A stretch of DNA of 64,000 bases from Streptomyces tsukubensis (GCF_009296025.1 NZ_CP045178.1:2480001-2544000), one strand, 5' to 3'; counted from the first letter of the stretch, positions 1 to 9,645 are shown. Notes: generated by a model not told the origin, from the letters alone. Numbers and translations are program-made.

Positions 1-232
1 TCACGAGGCTGGCCGAGGCCATCTCGCAGGCGACCCGCACCAGCAGGGCGACGTTCAGATAGCGGGTGGGGTCACCGGCGACCCGGGCGAGCTTCGCGTT
101 GCCCCGGCGGCCCGAGCGCACCGCTTCCTCCGCGCGGAAGCTGGAGACGCGGGCGAGCCCCGCCTCGGCGCAGGCGGCGAGCCAGGCGACGACGACCAGC
201 AGGACGGCGCCGATCAGCAGGGGCGCGCTCAC
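1..232 (-). CDS. CNNM/DUF21 hemolysin-family membrane protein (3' part missing)
   Basis: Reading the minus strand from a GTG at 232 gives a protein that begins [18 protein letters not shown], an N-terminal membrane segment, followed by [19 protein letters not shown]. This is typical of the first transmembrane helix and following loop of the DUF21 domain of CNNM/CorC-like 'hemolysin family' proteins. These have four membrane segments followed by CBS and CorC domains and are linked to magnesium or cobalt handling. Only about 77 residues lie in the window. The start overlaps the ybeY stop by four bases (GTGA), so it is the third gene of a phoH-ybeY-CNNM operon. The family is inferred from these residues and the conserved context. 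Confidence 0.8.
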   Translation of the reverse strand, partial: MSAPLLIGAVLLVVVAWLAACAEAGLARVSSFRAEEAVRSGRRGNAKLARVAGDPTRYLNVALLVRVACEMASASLV

Positions 233-726
233 GAGACGGTGGGCGCCGGCGAGGGACCGGTCATGCCCTGCTCAGCGCGCCAGCCGTCGACGATCGCCGA
301 CTGGAGGCCGAACATCTCGGCCTTCTCGTCCGGTTCCTCGTGGTCGTATCCGAGGAGGTGCAGCACTCCGTGGACGGTGAGGAGCTGGAGTTCCTCGTCC
401 ATGGAGTGCTGCGTCTCGGCCTCTTCGCCCTGGCGTTTGGCGACCTCGGGGCAGAGGACGATGTCACCGAGGAGTCCCTGCGGGGGCTCCTCCTCGTCCT
501 TCGACGGAGGACGGAGTTCGTCCATCGGGAAGGACATGACGTCGGTGGGCCCCGGCAGGTCCATCCACTGGATGTGCAGCTGCTCCATGGCGTCGCCGTC
601 CACGACGATCACCGACAGCTCGGAGAGCGGGTGGATACGCATCCGCGTGAGTGCGTAGCGGGCGACGTCGAGAATCGCCTGCTCGTCCACGTCGGTTCCT
701 GATTCGTTGTTGACATCGATCGACAT
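229..726 (-). CDS. ybeY: YbeY endoribonuclease / rRNA maturation factor
   Basis: This 165-residue protein is a metal-dependent RNase needed for 16S rRNA 3'-end maturation and ribosome quality control. The diagnostic zinc motif [11 protein letters not shown] is present at about residues 119-129, with the three histidines H119, H123 and H129 spaced as in the family. The length is normal for the family. It lies 14 bp downstream of phoH and overlaps the next gene by GTGA, so it is clearly co-transcribed. The ATG at 726 has only a weak Shine-Dalgarno sequence, which suits translational coupling to phoH. Confidence 0.96.
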   Translation of the reverse strand: MSIDVNNESGTDVDEQAILDVARYALTRMRIHPLSELSVIVVDGDAMEQLHIQWMDLPGPTDVMSFPMDELRPPSKDEEEPPQGLLGDIVLCPEVAKRQGEEAETQHSMDEELQLLTVHGVLHLLGYDHEEPDEKAEMFGLQSAIVDGWRAEQGMTGPSPAPTVS

Positions 727-740
727 GGTGCTCGCCGGCT

Positions 741-1805
<1,065 letters not shown>

Positions 1806-1896
1806 GGGCCGGCACTGTGGCCTGCACATACCTCCCGTTGCAGGGTTCTCGCCGCTCGACAACCTCTGGTCACCCAGCCTACGGCCCCGCGGTGAC

Positions 1897-1911
1897 AAGC
1901 CCGAAGGGCTT
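1897..1911 (+). terminator. small hairpin with T tail in the divergent region
   Basis: AAGCCC, loop GAA, GGGCTT is followed by TTCC. It lies in the 276-bp region between phoH and the divergent gene at 2082, so it could be a leader hairpin or attenuator for the plus-strand gene. No matching antiterminator was worked out. The rest of this region shows a TTGACA hexamer at 1970 with no convincing -10. Confidence 0.3.
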
Positions 1912-2081
1912 TTCCTCCCGGGTTTCGAAGGAGACACCGGGGCGCCGGTTCCGGAACTCGTCCTCTCCATTGACAAGTACATGCAGCTGGTCGGAGGGTC
2001 GGGCGCAAGTGAGTAACGGATGGGGCCGTCACCTGGCCGGTGGCCCCGCCTCCGACCCCCACGTCCGGCCAGGGAGGTTCC

Positions 2082-3068
2082 ATGCCCACTCACGGACGGG
2101 CGGCGCGCCGCCCCGCCCTCCCCCAGTTGCTGCTCGCCGCCGCCGTCGGCCTCGCGCTCCTCGCGGTGTACGCGCTGACCGCCTCCTCCACGGCGCACGC
2201 GGACCCCACGCCGCAGCGCCCCCAGGCAGCCCCCGCCGACAACCCGCCCGACTCCTTCTGGGGCGACACCTCGGACATCCCCGAGGCCAAGAACGTCGTC
2301 ATGCTGAAGATCCTCAACAGGACCAACGGCCAGTACCCGGACGACAAGGTCTTCTGGAGCTACGGCGACGAGTCGCACTCCATCGCGGAGCAGCCGTACT
2401 TCGACATGCCGGTGAACTCGGCCGGCCGCATGTACTTCCACCTCGGCTCGCCCGACAGCAAGTACAGCGACTTCATCGAGTTCACCGTCGGCGACGACGT
2501 GTTCAACGGCAACACGACAAGGGTCGACGGTTTCGCCGTCAAGCTCGCGATGCGGCTGCACAACCACGACGGCAGCGACCAGCAGGTCGGCGAGGACTAC
2601 GCGACCTTCCAGCAGACCCGCGAGGAGACGTTCCAGCAGTTCAAGGACGAGGTGCCCGAGGAGTTCAAGGGACTCGCCGACGTCGAGGCGCCCTACCGGA
2701 TCCCGGCGCCCGGCAGCTCGCCCGACTTCCGGGCCGGCGGCAAGTACGCCGACTATCTGTCCAGCTACGCCAAGTCGGTCGGCGTGGACGCCCCCACCTC
2801 CGACATCACGGGCTGCGCGGGCGTACTGGCAGAGAAGGCCGGCCTGTGCTCGGCGCTCAACCGGCACGTGGCCGACCGCCCCGAGTCCGACTGGTCCACC
2901 CCTGACCTCTACTACAAGTCGGCCCCCGCCAACTACTACGCGAAGTACTGGCACGACCACTCGATCAACAACCTGGCCTACGGCTTCCCCTACGACGACT
3001 TCGCGGGCCAGTCGTCGTTCATCTCCCACGGTGACCCCCAGTGGCTGGAGGTCGCCGTCGGCTGGTGA
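2082..3068 (+). CDS. secreted GH64-like (beta-1,3-glucanase type) protein
   Basis: A 328-residue exported protein. The ATG at 2082 has GGGAGG six bases upstream, which favours it over an in-frame ATG at 2040. Residues 1-38 form a signal peptide: RRPAL, then a hydrophobic core LLLAAAVGLALLAVYAL, then a probable cleavage after TAHA. The mature part has the beta-rich pattern of GH64/thaumatin-like proteins: FIEFTVGD, NTTRVDGFAVKLAMRL, a central YRIPAPG, and the family-like end QWLEVAVGW. GH64 enzymes cleave beta-1,3-glucan, for example in fungal walls. The assignment rests on remembered motifs, the catalytic acids were not mapped, and a non-enzymatic GH64-fold protein is possible. Confidence 0.7.
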   Translation: MPTHGRAARRPALPQLLLAAAVGLALLAVYALTASSTAHADPTPQRPQAAPADNPPDSFWGDTSDIPEAKNVVMLKILNRTNGQYPDDKVFWSYGDESHSIAEQPYFDMPVNSAGRMYFHLGSPDSKYSDFIEFTVGDDVFNGNTTRVDGFAVKLAMRLHNHDGSDQQVGEDYATFQQTREETFQQFKDEVPEEFKGLADVEAPYRIPAPGSSPDFRAGGKYADYLSSYAKSVGVDAPTSDITGCAGVLAEKAGLCSALNRHVADRPESDWSTPDLYYKSAPANYYAKYWHDHSINNLAYGFPYDDFAGQSSFISHGDPQWLEVAVGW

Positions 3069-3086
3069 GCCGTCGGCAGCGCGAGC

Positions 3087-3124
3087 GCGGCCCGGCGCGG
3101 GGTACAGGCCCCGCGCCGGGCCGC
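3087..3124. terminator. bidirectional terminator hairpin
   Basis: A perfect 16-bp GC stem (3087-3102 with 3109-3124) encloses the loop TACAGG. It lies between the convergent ends of the GH64-like gene (+) and the PfkB kinase gene (-), so it can serve both. There is no T-run, as is common in Streptomyces. Confidence 0.75.
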
Positions 3125-3157
3125 GGCCGTGTCGCCAGGGCCCCTGAGGGGTGCGCC

Positions 3158-4348
3158 CTACGACGTCCCGCCGAAGCCGATGGTCGGGACCGCCCTGCGC
3201 CGGGGCCAGGACGCCGTCGCCTCCGGCAGCAGCCGCTCAAGGAAGGCGTAGCGGCGCAGGGCCTGCGGGTCCTGGTCGTCGTAGGCCTGGACGTGGCGCC
3301 ACCACGCGGCGATCTCCGCCCAGCCCGGCGCCGAGAGGGAGCCGCCGAACTCCTGCACCGAGAGGGCCGCAGTCAGCCCCGCGAAGGCCAGCCGGTCGGC
3401 GAGCGGCCAGCCCGCCAGCGTGCCGGTCACGAACCCGGCCACGAAGACGTCCCCCGCGCCGGTCGGGTCCATCGCCTCGACCGCGATGGCGGGCACCTCG
3501 GCGCTCTCCCCCGTCCTGCGGTCCACCGCGTAGGCGCCCTCGGAGCCGAGGGTGACCACCGCGAGCGGGACTTTCTCCGTGAGGGCGTGGGCCGCGGCGC
3601 GCGGGCAGGTCGTGCCGGTGTAGCGCATCGCCTCCTCCGCGTTGGGCAGGAAGGCCTCGCAGTGCTCCAGGTCGGCGAGACCGTCGAGGTCCCAGCGTCC
3701 GGTCTCGTCCCAGCCGACGTCGGCGAAGATCCGCCCGCCGTGGGCCACGGCCTCCGCGATCCAGGGGGCCCGCGTGCCCGGGGTGAGCGAGGCGACCGCG
3801 GCCAGCGAGGGCGGCACACAGGCGGGGGTGGGACCTCGGTCGCCGACGGGCCGGTCCGCGGGGGCCTCGTGGCCGTGGCTGACCATGGTGCGTTCGCCCT
3901 CGTACGCCATCGAGACGGTGACCGGCGAGTGCCAGCCGGGCACCCGCCGCGAGGGCCGCAGGTCGATGCCCTCGCCGTCCTTCAGCGCGTCCCAGCAGTA
4001 CTCGCCGTAGTGGTCGTCGCCGAAGGCCGCGGCGAGGGAGGTGCGCAGGCCGAGCCTGGCGAGCGCCGTCGCCATGTTGGCGACCCCTCCGGGGCTCGAC
4101 CCCATGCCGCGTGCCCAGGACTCCGTGCCCCGTACCGGGGCGGAGTCGAGGCCGGTGAAGATGATGTCGAGGAAGACGGTCCCGGTCAGATACACGTCAC
4201 ACGGTGGGGCGTCCGCCGGGCGCACTCCTGCCAGCGGGTCGACATGGCCGGGGCGCTCCTCACGTCCGGAGCGCGGTGCGTGGGCGATCCGTCCGAGCGG
4301 GTCCGCGCTCCCCGGCCTCCTCGGTCGCTTTCCGTTCTGTGTCGTCAC
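3158..4348 (-). CDS. PfkB-family carbohydrate kinase
   Basis: A 396-residue ribokinase-type sugar or nucleoside kinase. It shows the N-terminal substrate-binding glycines GSSPGGVANMATALARLGL and the C-terminal PfkB signature MDPTGAGDVFVAGF, which carries the anion-hole GAGD and catalytic Asp. The start is a GTG at 4348 with GGGAG six bases upstream; an ATG at 4483 in the same frame would overlap the divergent gene. It is divergent from a GH4 phospho-glycosidase gene, suggesting joint use of a sugar or sugar acid. The N-terminal 50 residues are Arg/Pro-rich and not conserved-looking. The substrate cannot be told from sequence. Confidence 0.9.
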   Translation of the reverse strand: MTTQNGKRPRRPGSADPLGRIAHAPRSGREERPGHVDPLAGVRPADAPPCDVYLTGTVFLDIIFTGLDSAPVRGTESWARGMGSSPGGVANMATALARLGLRTSLAAAFGDDHYGEYCWDALKDGEGIDLRPSRRVPGWHSPVTVSMAYEGERTMVSHGHEAPADRPVGDRGPTPACVPPSLAAVASLTPGTRAPWIAEAVAHGGRIFADVGWDETGRWDLDGLADLEHCEAFLPNAEEAMRYTGTTCPRAAAHALTEKVPLAVVTLGSEGAYAVDRRTGESAEVPAIAVEAMDPTGAGDVFVAGFVTGTLAGWPLADRLAFAGLTAALSVQEFGGSLSAPGWAEIAAWWRHVQAYDDQDPQALRRYAFLERLLPEATASWPRRRAVPTIGFGGTS

Positions 4349-4412
4349 GGCGTGCTCCCTGATTCGTGCGGGTCCCGACAGTGTGCCCGATGAGCAGCTC
4401 GCGGCGATGGGG

Positions 4413-4418
4413 TACGTT
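4413..4418 (+). promoter_or_regulatory. -10 element TACGTT for a leaderless GH4 mRNA
   Basis: TACGTT matches TANNNT and ends 7 nt before the ATG at 4426, the spacing expected when transcription starts at the A of ATG. The GH4 gene has no good Shine-Dalgarno sequence. No clear -35 was found. Confidence 0.45.
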
Positions 4419-4425
4419 CCGCCGC

Positions 4426-5727
4426 ATGAGGCTGACGATTCTGGGCGGGGGCGGATTCCGCGTACCGCTGGTGTACGGGGCACTCGCCGGCAGCGAGGTC
4501 ACGGAACTGACGCTGTACGACACGGATCCGCTGCGACTCGGCGTGGTGCGTTCCGTCCTCGCGGGGCTCGACCGCGATGCGGGCCCCGCCGTGCGGGTGA
4601 CGGAGGATCTGGACGACGCGCTGATCGGCGCCGATTTCGTCTTCTCCGCGATCCGGGTGGGCGGCACGGCGGGCCGGGTGCGGGACGAGCGGATCCCGCT
4701 GGACGAGGGGGTGCTCGGACAGGAGACGGTCGGCGCGGGCGGTGTGCTCTACGGTCTGCGGACGATCCCGGTGGCGCTGCGTATCGCGGAGCGGGTGAAG
4801 GCGGTGGCCCCGGACGCGTGGGTCATCAACTTCACCAATCCCGCCGGCATGGTGACGGAGGCGATGGCCGGCGTCCTCGGGGACCGGGTCATCGGCATCT
4901 GTGACTCACCGGTCGGTCTGGTGCGCAGGGCGGCGCGGGCGGCGGGCGCCGACCCCGACACGGTCCGCTACGACTATGTGGGCCTCAACCACCTGGGGTG
5001 GCTGCGGACGCTGACGGCGGACGACGGGCGCGACCTGCTGGCCGGGCTGCTCGACGACGAGGCCGCGCTGACCTCCTTCGAGGAGGGCAAGCTGTTCGGC
5101 GCGCCATGGCTGAGGGCGCTGGGGAGCCTGCCCAACGAGTATCTGCACTACTACTACTTCCGCCGCGAGACCCTGGCGGCGGTGCGTGGCGCGGACGAGA
5201 CGCGCGGGGAGTTCCTCGCCCAGCAGCAGGAGGGGTTCTTCGAGCGGGCCTCGAAGGCGCCCGAGCGCGCGGCGGAACTGTGGGAGCGCACGCGGCTGGA
5301 GCGCGAGGAGACGTACATGGCGGACAGCCGCGCGGCGACCGGTGGCTGGCAGCGGGACACGTGCGACCTGGACGGCGGCGGCTACGACCAGGTGGCGCTC
5401 GCGCTGATGCGGGCCATCGCGGGCGACGCGCGCGGTACGCGTCTCATCCTGAACGTCCGCAACGGCTCGACGGTTCCCGCGCTGCCCGCGGACGCGATCA
5501 TCGAGACGGTGTGCGAGGTCGACAGGAGCGGCGCGAGGCCGGTGCCGTGCGCCCCGCCAGGTGAGGCGGAGTTGGGGCTGATGCTCCAGCTCAAGGCGGT
5601 GGAGCGGGCCGCGGTGGAGGCGGCCGTGTTCAAGGACCGCACGGCGGCGCTACGGGCGCTGGCCCTGCACCCGCTGGTCGACTCGCCGGCGGTGGCGGCG
5701 CGCATCCTTGAGCGGGCGGGCGGGTAG
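4426..5727 (+). CDS. GH4 family 6-phospho-beta-glucosidase-like hydrolase
   Basis: A 433-residue NAD- and Mn-dependent glycosidase. The N-terminal dinucleotide-binding loop is LTILGGGGFRVP. VINFTNPAGMV and the metal-site residues ICDSPVG (Cys) and GLNHLGW (His) follow in GH4 order. GH4 enzymes cleave phosphorylated disaccharides inside the cell by an oxidation-elimination mechanism. The chosen start puts the Rossmann motif at residue 3, as in the family, although an upstream in-frame ATG exists at 4390. No PTS genes are nearby, so the source of a phosphorylated substrate is unclear; the divergent PfkB kinase might supply it. Confidence 0.92.
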   Translation: MRLTILGGGGFRVPLVYGALAGSEVTELTLYDTDPLRLGVVRSVLAGLDRDAGPAVRVTEDLDDALIGADFVFSAIRVGGTAGRVRDERIPLDEGVLGQETVGAGGVLYGLRTIPVALRIAERVKAVAPDAWVINFTNPAGMVTEAMAGVLGDRVIGICDSPVGLVRRAARAAGADPDTVRYDYVGLNHLGWLRTLTADDGRDLLAGLLDDEAALTSFEEGKLFGAPWLRALGSLPNEYLHYYYFRRETLAAVRGADETRGEFLAQQQEGFFERASKAPERAAELWERTRLEREETYMADSRAATGGWQRDTCDLDGGGYDQVALALMRAIAGDARGTRLILNVRNGSTVPALPADAIIETVCEVDRSGARPVPCAPPGEAELGLMLQLKAVERAAVEAAVFKDRTAALRALALHPLVDSPAVAARILERAGG

Positions 5728-5795
5728 CGGGCGGGCGGGCGGGCGGTTGAGGCGCGCGGGTAGCGGAGGCGCGCGGGTCGGCCGGGGCGCGCGGA

Positions 5796-5833
5796 CGGGG
5801 TGCGGGGCGCGCGTGTCGACGCCCCGCACCCCG
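5796..5833. terminator. bidirectional terminator hairpin
   Basis: A perfect 14-bp inverted repeat (5796-5809 with 5820-5833) and 10-nt loop lie between the convergent ends of the GH4 gene and the glucarate dehydratase gene. It ends 10 bp from the latter's stop codon. Confidence 0.7.
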
Positions 5834-5842
5834 CCCCGCGGT

Positions 5843-7162
5843 TCACCAGCGGGGCACCGCCGGGGTCCGCCAGTCCGGCTCGGCGACCCGCATGGCCGCC
5901 TCGTCGTCGCGGGAGCGCATCGTGCCGTCGTCGTCGAGCCAGCGCCGGTGGAGGGCGGCGAGTCTGTCACGGTCGAGTTCGACGCCGAGGCCGGGCGCGT
6001 CGGAGACCCGGACGCCGCCGTCGGTGAAGGTCAGCCGCTCGGTGAGGACGTCCTCGCTCTGCCACGGGTAGTGCGAGTCGCAGGCGTGGTGGAGGTCGGG
6101 AACGGTCGCCGCCACATGGGTCATGGCGGCGAGGCTGATGCCCAGATGGGTGTTGGAGTGCATGGAGACGCCGACGCCGAAGGCCCCGCAGATCGCGGCG
6201 AGTTCACGGGTGTTGCGCAGCCCGCCCCAGTAGTGGTGGTCGGAGAGCACGACCTGCACGGCGTCACGGGTGAACGCCTCCTTGATCTCCCCGAAGGTCG
6301 TCACGCACATGTTGGTGGCCAGGAGGACGTCCGTGTGCGCGGAGACCTGCGCCATCCCTTCCGTGGTGAGGGTCGGGTCCTCCAGGTATTCGAGTACGCC
6401 GGAGAGTTCGGCCGCCACCTTCAGCGAGGTCTCGACCGACCAGGCGCCGTTGGGGTCGAGCCGCAGCGGGTGACCGGGGAACGCCTCGGCGAGCGCCCGC
6501 ACGGCTGCGATCTCCTCCTCCGGCGGGAAGACACCGCCCTTGAGCTTGAAGGAGGTGAAGCCGTAGCGCTCCTTGAACTTCCGCGCCTGCTCGACCACTC
6601 CTGCGGGGTCCACGGCGGCGCCCCAGTCGTCGGTCTCGGCGGTGACGCCCTCGGGGTGCGCGGCCCAGCGGTAGAAGAGGTAGGCGCTGTACTCGACGCG
6701 GTCGCGTACCTTGCCGCCGAGGAGTTCGTGGACGGGCTGTCCGAGCGCCTTGCCCAGCGCGTCGAGGCAGGCCACCTCGAACCCGGAGACGACGGAGAGC
6801 CGCAGCTTGTCCTCGGTCTGCACCCCGCGCAAGCCGCCGACGTCGACGGCGGTGTCGATGTGGGAGCCGTCGACACCGACCTGGTCGGCGAGGGTGAAGA
6901 GGCCGTTGAGGTCGCTCACCCGGCGGCCGGGCAGCCGCTCGGCGAACGGCTCGGCGAGTTCCAGGTACTTGGTGTCGCCGTAGGTCTCGCCGATGCCGGT
7001 GACACCGCCCGCCGTCTCGATCTCGATGATCAGGCGAGGGGTGTAGGGCTGGTGGACTCCCTGGGTGTTCAGCAGCGGCGGATCAGCGACGAGGATCGGC
7101 GTGAGCCGGACCTCGGTGATGGTCAGATCGGCTGCTGCGGCGGGGGCGGTCGGCGCGGTCAT
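5843..7162 (-). CDS. gudD: glucarate dehydratase (enolase superfamily)
   Basis: A 439-residue enolase-superfamily enzyme of the mandelate-racemase subgroup that would dehydrate D-glucarate to 5-keto-4-deoxyglucarate. Visible marks are FKLKGG (catalytic Lys pair region), LRLDPNGAWS and YLEDPT (metal-binding Asp and Glu), LATNM, and MHSNTHLGISLAAMTH (catalytic His region). The length fits GudD. The ATG at 7162 has AGGAG seven bases upstream. It is divergent from an IclR regulator, and the intergenic region contains a dyad that could be its operator. A galactarate or idarate specificity cannot be excluded. Confidence 0.9.
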   Translation of the reverse strand: MTAPTAPAAAADLTITEVRLTPILVADPPLLNTQGVHQPYTPRLIIEIETAGGVTGIGETYGDTKYLELAEPFAERLPGRRVSDLNGLFTLADQVGVDGSHIDTAVDVGGLRGVQTEDKLRLSVVSGFEVACLDALGKALGQPVHELLGGKVRDRVEYSAYLFYRWAAHPEGVTAETDDWGAAVDPAGVVEQARKFKERYGFTSFKLKGGVFPPEEEIAAVRALAEAFPGHPLRLDPNGAWSVETSLKVAAELSGVLEYLEDPTLTTEGMAQVSAHTDVLLATNMCVTTFGEIKEAFTRDAVQVVLSDHHYWGGLRNTRELAAICGAFGVGVSMHSNTHLGISLAAMTHVAATVPDLHHACDSHYPWQSEDVLTERLTFTDGGVRVSDAPGLGVELDRDRLAALHRRWLDDDGTMRSRDDEAAMRVAEPDWRTPAVPRW

Positions 7163-7284
7163 ACGGCGGCTCCTACGAGGGCGGGTCCGGTCATGAGCGG
7201 TGCGGCGAGAGGGACGGGTCGGCGAGACGGACTGGGTCGGCGGAAGGGGCGGGGTCGGCGAGACACCTCCTCCGATGGCGGTTG

Positions 7285-7317
7285 TCTCCGTATGTAGATG
7301 ACGTTCACTTACGGAGA
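7285..7317. promoter_or_regulatory. inverted repeat, candidate IclR operator
   Basis: TCTCCGTA and TACGGAGA form a perfect 8-bp dyad with a 17-bp spacer in the 186-bp region between gudD (-) and the iclR-type gene (+). The region is AT-richer than its surroundings. IclR proteins often bind such dyads in divergent promoters; binding here is inferred. Confidence 0.5.
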
Positions 7318-7348
7318 TGGAGCCTAGGTAGGCGGAGGAGGGGCGTCA

Positions 7349-8275
7349 ATGGGCCCGGCGGCCCCGCTTACGTACGATCGGCCCATGTCGGAACGTAAGC
7401 CGGAAGCCGAGCCCGAGCCGCCGTCGGAACACACGCCGGATGACCGTGGTCCCGGCGCGGGACAGGGGCGCGCGCCCGGCACCGTTCACGCCGCCGGGCA
7501 GAGCGGCGGCGTACGCGAGGTCAAGTCGGCGGCGCGAGCGGTGGAGTTGCTGGAAGTACTGGCCGCGCGTGGCGACCGCCCGGCCCGGCTGCGGGAACTC
7601 GCTGAGGAACTCGGCGTACCGCGCAGCAGTATGTACGCGCTGCTCCAGACCCTCATCGACCGAGGCTGGGTCCGCACGGACGTCACCGGGTCGCTCTACG
7701 GCATCGGCATCAGGGCGCTGCTCACGGGGACGAGTTACCTCGACACGGACCCGCGGGTGCGGGCGGCCAGACCCCACCTGGACGAGGCGTCACAGGCGCT
7801 CGGCGAGACGATTCACCTCGGCAGGCTCGACGGTTTCGACGTGGCCTATCTGGCGACGCGGGAGTCACACGAATATCTGCGCACGCTCAGCAGGGTCGGC
7901 CGCAGACTCCCGGCCCACGCGGGCGCCCTCGGCAAGGCGCTGCTCGCGGACCGGCCCGACGAGGCGCTTCCGCCCGGTCCTCTTGAGGCCCTGACCGCCC
8001 GTACCCACACCGACCCGGCCGGTCTCGCCGCCGATCTCGCCGGGGTGCGGGAGGCGGGCTACGCGGTCGACCGCGAGGAGGGCGTGACCGGCATCGCCGG
8101 GTTCGGCTTCGCGCTGCGCTACGACCGGCCGGCGCTGGACGCCATCAGCTGCTCGGTGCCGGTGGCCCGGCTGACGGCGGCGCACGAGCGGCAGATCATC
8201 GGCGTGATGCGCGAGACCAGGGAGCGGATCGAGGCCGAGTCCGGACGGGTGGAGGGCGGCGCCGACTGGCGCTGA
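7349..8275 (+). CDS. IclR-family transcriptional regulator
   Basis: A 308-residue regulator. A winged HTH lies around residues 55-110 (AVELLEVLA, then LRELAEELGVPRSSMYALL), followed by an effector-binding IclR domain with THTDPAGLAADLAGVREAGYAVDREE and GFALRYD. The ATG at 7349 has a strong GGAGGAGGGG upstream. A second candidate is the ATG at 7385, preceded at 6 nt by TACGAT, which could give a leaderless mRNA 12 codons shorter. It is divergent from gudD and is the likely local regulator of sugar-acid catabolism, perhaps repressing gudD through the dyad at 7285-7317. Confidence 0.93.
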   Translation: MGPAAPLTYDRPMSERKPEAEPEPPSEHTPDDRGPGAGQGRAPGTVHAAGQSGGVREVKSAARAVELLEVLAARGDRPARLRELAEELGVPRSSMYALLQTLIDRGWVRTDVTGSLYGIGIRALLTGTSYLDTDPRVRAARPHLDEASQALGETIHLGRLDGFDVAYLATRESHEYLRTLSRVGRRLPAHAGALGKALLADRPDEALPPGPLEALTARTHTDPAGLAADLAGVREAGYAVDREEGVTGIAGFGFALRYDRPALDAISCSVPVARLTAAHERQIIGVMRETRERIEAESGRVEGGADWR

Positions 8276-8640
8276 CGCCGGCCGGCGACCCGCGTCCGGA
8301 GCAGGAGATCCGTACCCGCACCGTTCAGCGGATCGAGGCGCTTCGACAGGTGCCGGGGGGCTGTCCCGTGGCGCGGGCGAACGTGTCGATGAACGCGTTG
8401 GTCGTGGCCCGGCCGCAACGGCGCGCCGTCCATGGCCGCGACCACCACACTCGGCGTCGCCCGGTCGGGCAGTGCCCTGGTCCGTCTCGTGCTCGTGCTC
8501 GTGCTCGTGCTCGTCGCGGCCGTCGCCTTCCGGCCGCTCTTGCCCTGCACGGCGCCCCGGCCGGACCCGTCCGAGGACGGACCCACGTAACGGGCCTCCG
8601 CCGCGCACACCCTTCCCCGCACATCACCCACGACCGCCCC
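8276..8640. other. 365-bp region with one candidate small gene
   Basis: Between the IclR gene and the adenine deaminase gene. It holds the candidate 52-residue membrane-protein gene at 8432-8590 and no clear terminator, promoter or repeat apart from the GTGCTC run inside that gene. Confidence 0.5.
8432..8590 (+). CDS. candidate 52-residue single-span membrane protein
   Basis: The reading frame MAATTTLGVARSGSALVR leads into alternating Leu-Val (LVLVLVLVLVAAVAF) and a short Pro-rich tail ending at TAA. Third codon positions are nearly all G or C, as in the genuine genes here. The hydrophobic run is encoded by about four GTGCTC units, so it may be a repeat-built membrane helix. No Shine-Dalgarno sequence is visible and I recognise no family. 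It could equally be a fortuitous frame. Confidence 0.4.
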   Translation: MAATTTLGVARSGSALVRLVLVLVLVLVAAVAFRPLLPCTAPRPDPSEDGPT

Positions 8641-9645
8641 TCAGTCGAAGGAGTACGCCTCCACCTCGGCGAGGTACCGGGCGCGCCGCTCCTCGTCGTC
8701 GTCGAGGAAGGCCGCTTCGAAGGAGTTGCGGGCCAGCTCCCGCAGCTCCTCGTGGCCGAGGTCGAGGGCGCCCTGGACGGCGTGGAAGTTGTCGCCCGCA
8801 TAGCCGCCGAAGTACGACGGGTCGTCGGAGTTGACCGTGCACATCAGCCCCGCGGCCAGCATCTCCCGCAGCGGGTGCCGCTCCAGCGTGTCCACGGTCC
8901 GCAGCCGTACGTTCGACAGCGGGCAGAGCGTCAGCGGGATACGGTCGCGCACCAGCCGCTCGACCAGCTTCGGGTCCTCGAAGGCGCGCAGCCCGTGGTC
9001 GACGCGCTCGACACGCAGGACGTCCAGGGCGTTCCACACGTACTCGGGCGGGCCCTCCTCGCCCGCGTGCGCGACCAGCCGCAGGCCGAGCGCCGCCGCC
9101 GACTCGTACACCTCGCGGAACTTCTCCGGCGGGTTGCCGACCTCCGCGGAGTCGAGTCCGACGGCGACGATGCGGTCCAGATACGGCTTCGCCGCCTCCA
9201 GGGTCTCCATGGCCGACTCGGCGGAGAGATCGCGCAGGAAGCTCATGATGAGCCGCGTGGAGACCCCGTGGCGCGCCTCGGACCGGTCCAGGGCACGCGA
9301 GAGGCCCATGACGATCGTTTCCATGGAGACACCGCGCACCATGTGCGCCTGCGGGTCGAAGAAGATCTCCGCGTGCCGTACGCCCTGGGCGGCGGCGCGC
9401 GCCAGATAGGCGTCGGCCAGCTCCTCGAAGTCCTCCTCGGTGCGGAGCACCGACATCAGCTCGTAGTAGAGGTCGAGGAAGGATTGGAGGTCGGCGAAGA
9501 GGTACGCCTTGCGCAGCGCCTCGGTGTCGGCGTGGGTGAGCACGACGGCGTTGCGCGAGGCGAGCGCGAACGCCAGCTCCGGTTCGAGGGTGCCCTCGAT
9601 GTGGAGGTGGAGTTCTGCCTTGGGGAGGTGCGTGGGGTGGGACAT
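8641..9645 (-). CDS. adenine deaminase (adenosine-deaminase family, AAH1 type)
   Basis: A 334-residue zinc amidohydrolase. Zinc-site motifs are ELHLHIEGTLEPEL near the N-terminus, VAHAGEEGPPEY, ERVDHG and NSDDPSYFGGY. GLDSAEVGNPPEKF and CPLSNVRL are features I associate with the adenine-deaminase subgroup rather than true adenosine deaminases. The role would be adenine to hypoxanthine plus ammonia in purine salvage. Such genes are often annotated 'adenosine deaminase'. The start is the ATG at 9645; the frame remains open upstream through a tandem-repeat region with no conserved sequence. It stands alone, with a repeat array upstream. Confidence 0.9.
   Translation of the reverse strand: MSHPTHLPKAELHLHIEGTLEPELAFALASRNAVVLTHADTEALRKAYLFADLQSFLDLYYELMSVLRTEEDFEELADAYLARAAAQGVRHAEIFFDPQAHMVRGVSMETIVMGLSRALDRSEARHGVSTRLIMSFLRDLSAESAMETLEAAKPYLDRIVAVGLDSAEVGNPPEKFREVYESAAALGLRLVAHAGEEGPPEYVWNALDVLRVERVDHGLRAFEDPKLVERLVRDRIPLTLCPLSNVRLRTVDTLERHPLREMLAAGLMCTVNSDDPSYFGGYAGDNFHAVQGALDLGHEELRELARNSFEAAFLDDDEERRARYLAEVEAYSFD

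Noticed and set aside
1970..1975. TTGACA as -35 of the GH64-like gene
   Set aside because: No TANNNT-like -10 lies 16-19 bp downstream.
1806..3029. N-terminal extension of PhoH to 762 residues
   Set aside because: The extra 408 residues are the antisense of the GH64-like gene, and a family-like start exists at 1805.
5740..5795. GGCGCGCGGGTAGCGGAGGC repeats after the GH4 gene as a mobile-element end
   Set aside because: Only two imperfect copies next to a terminator; no transposase, target duplication or inverted ends.
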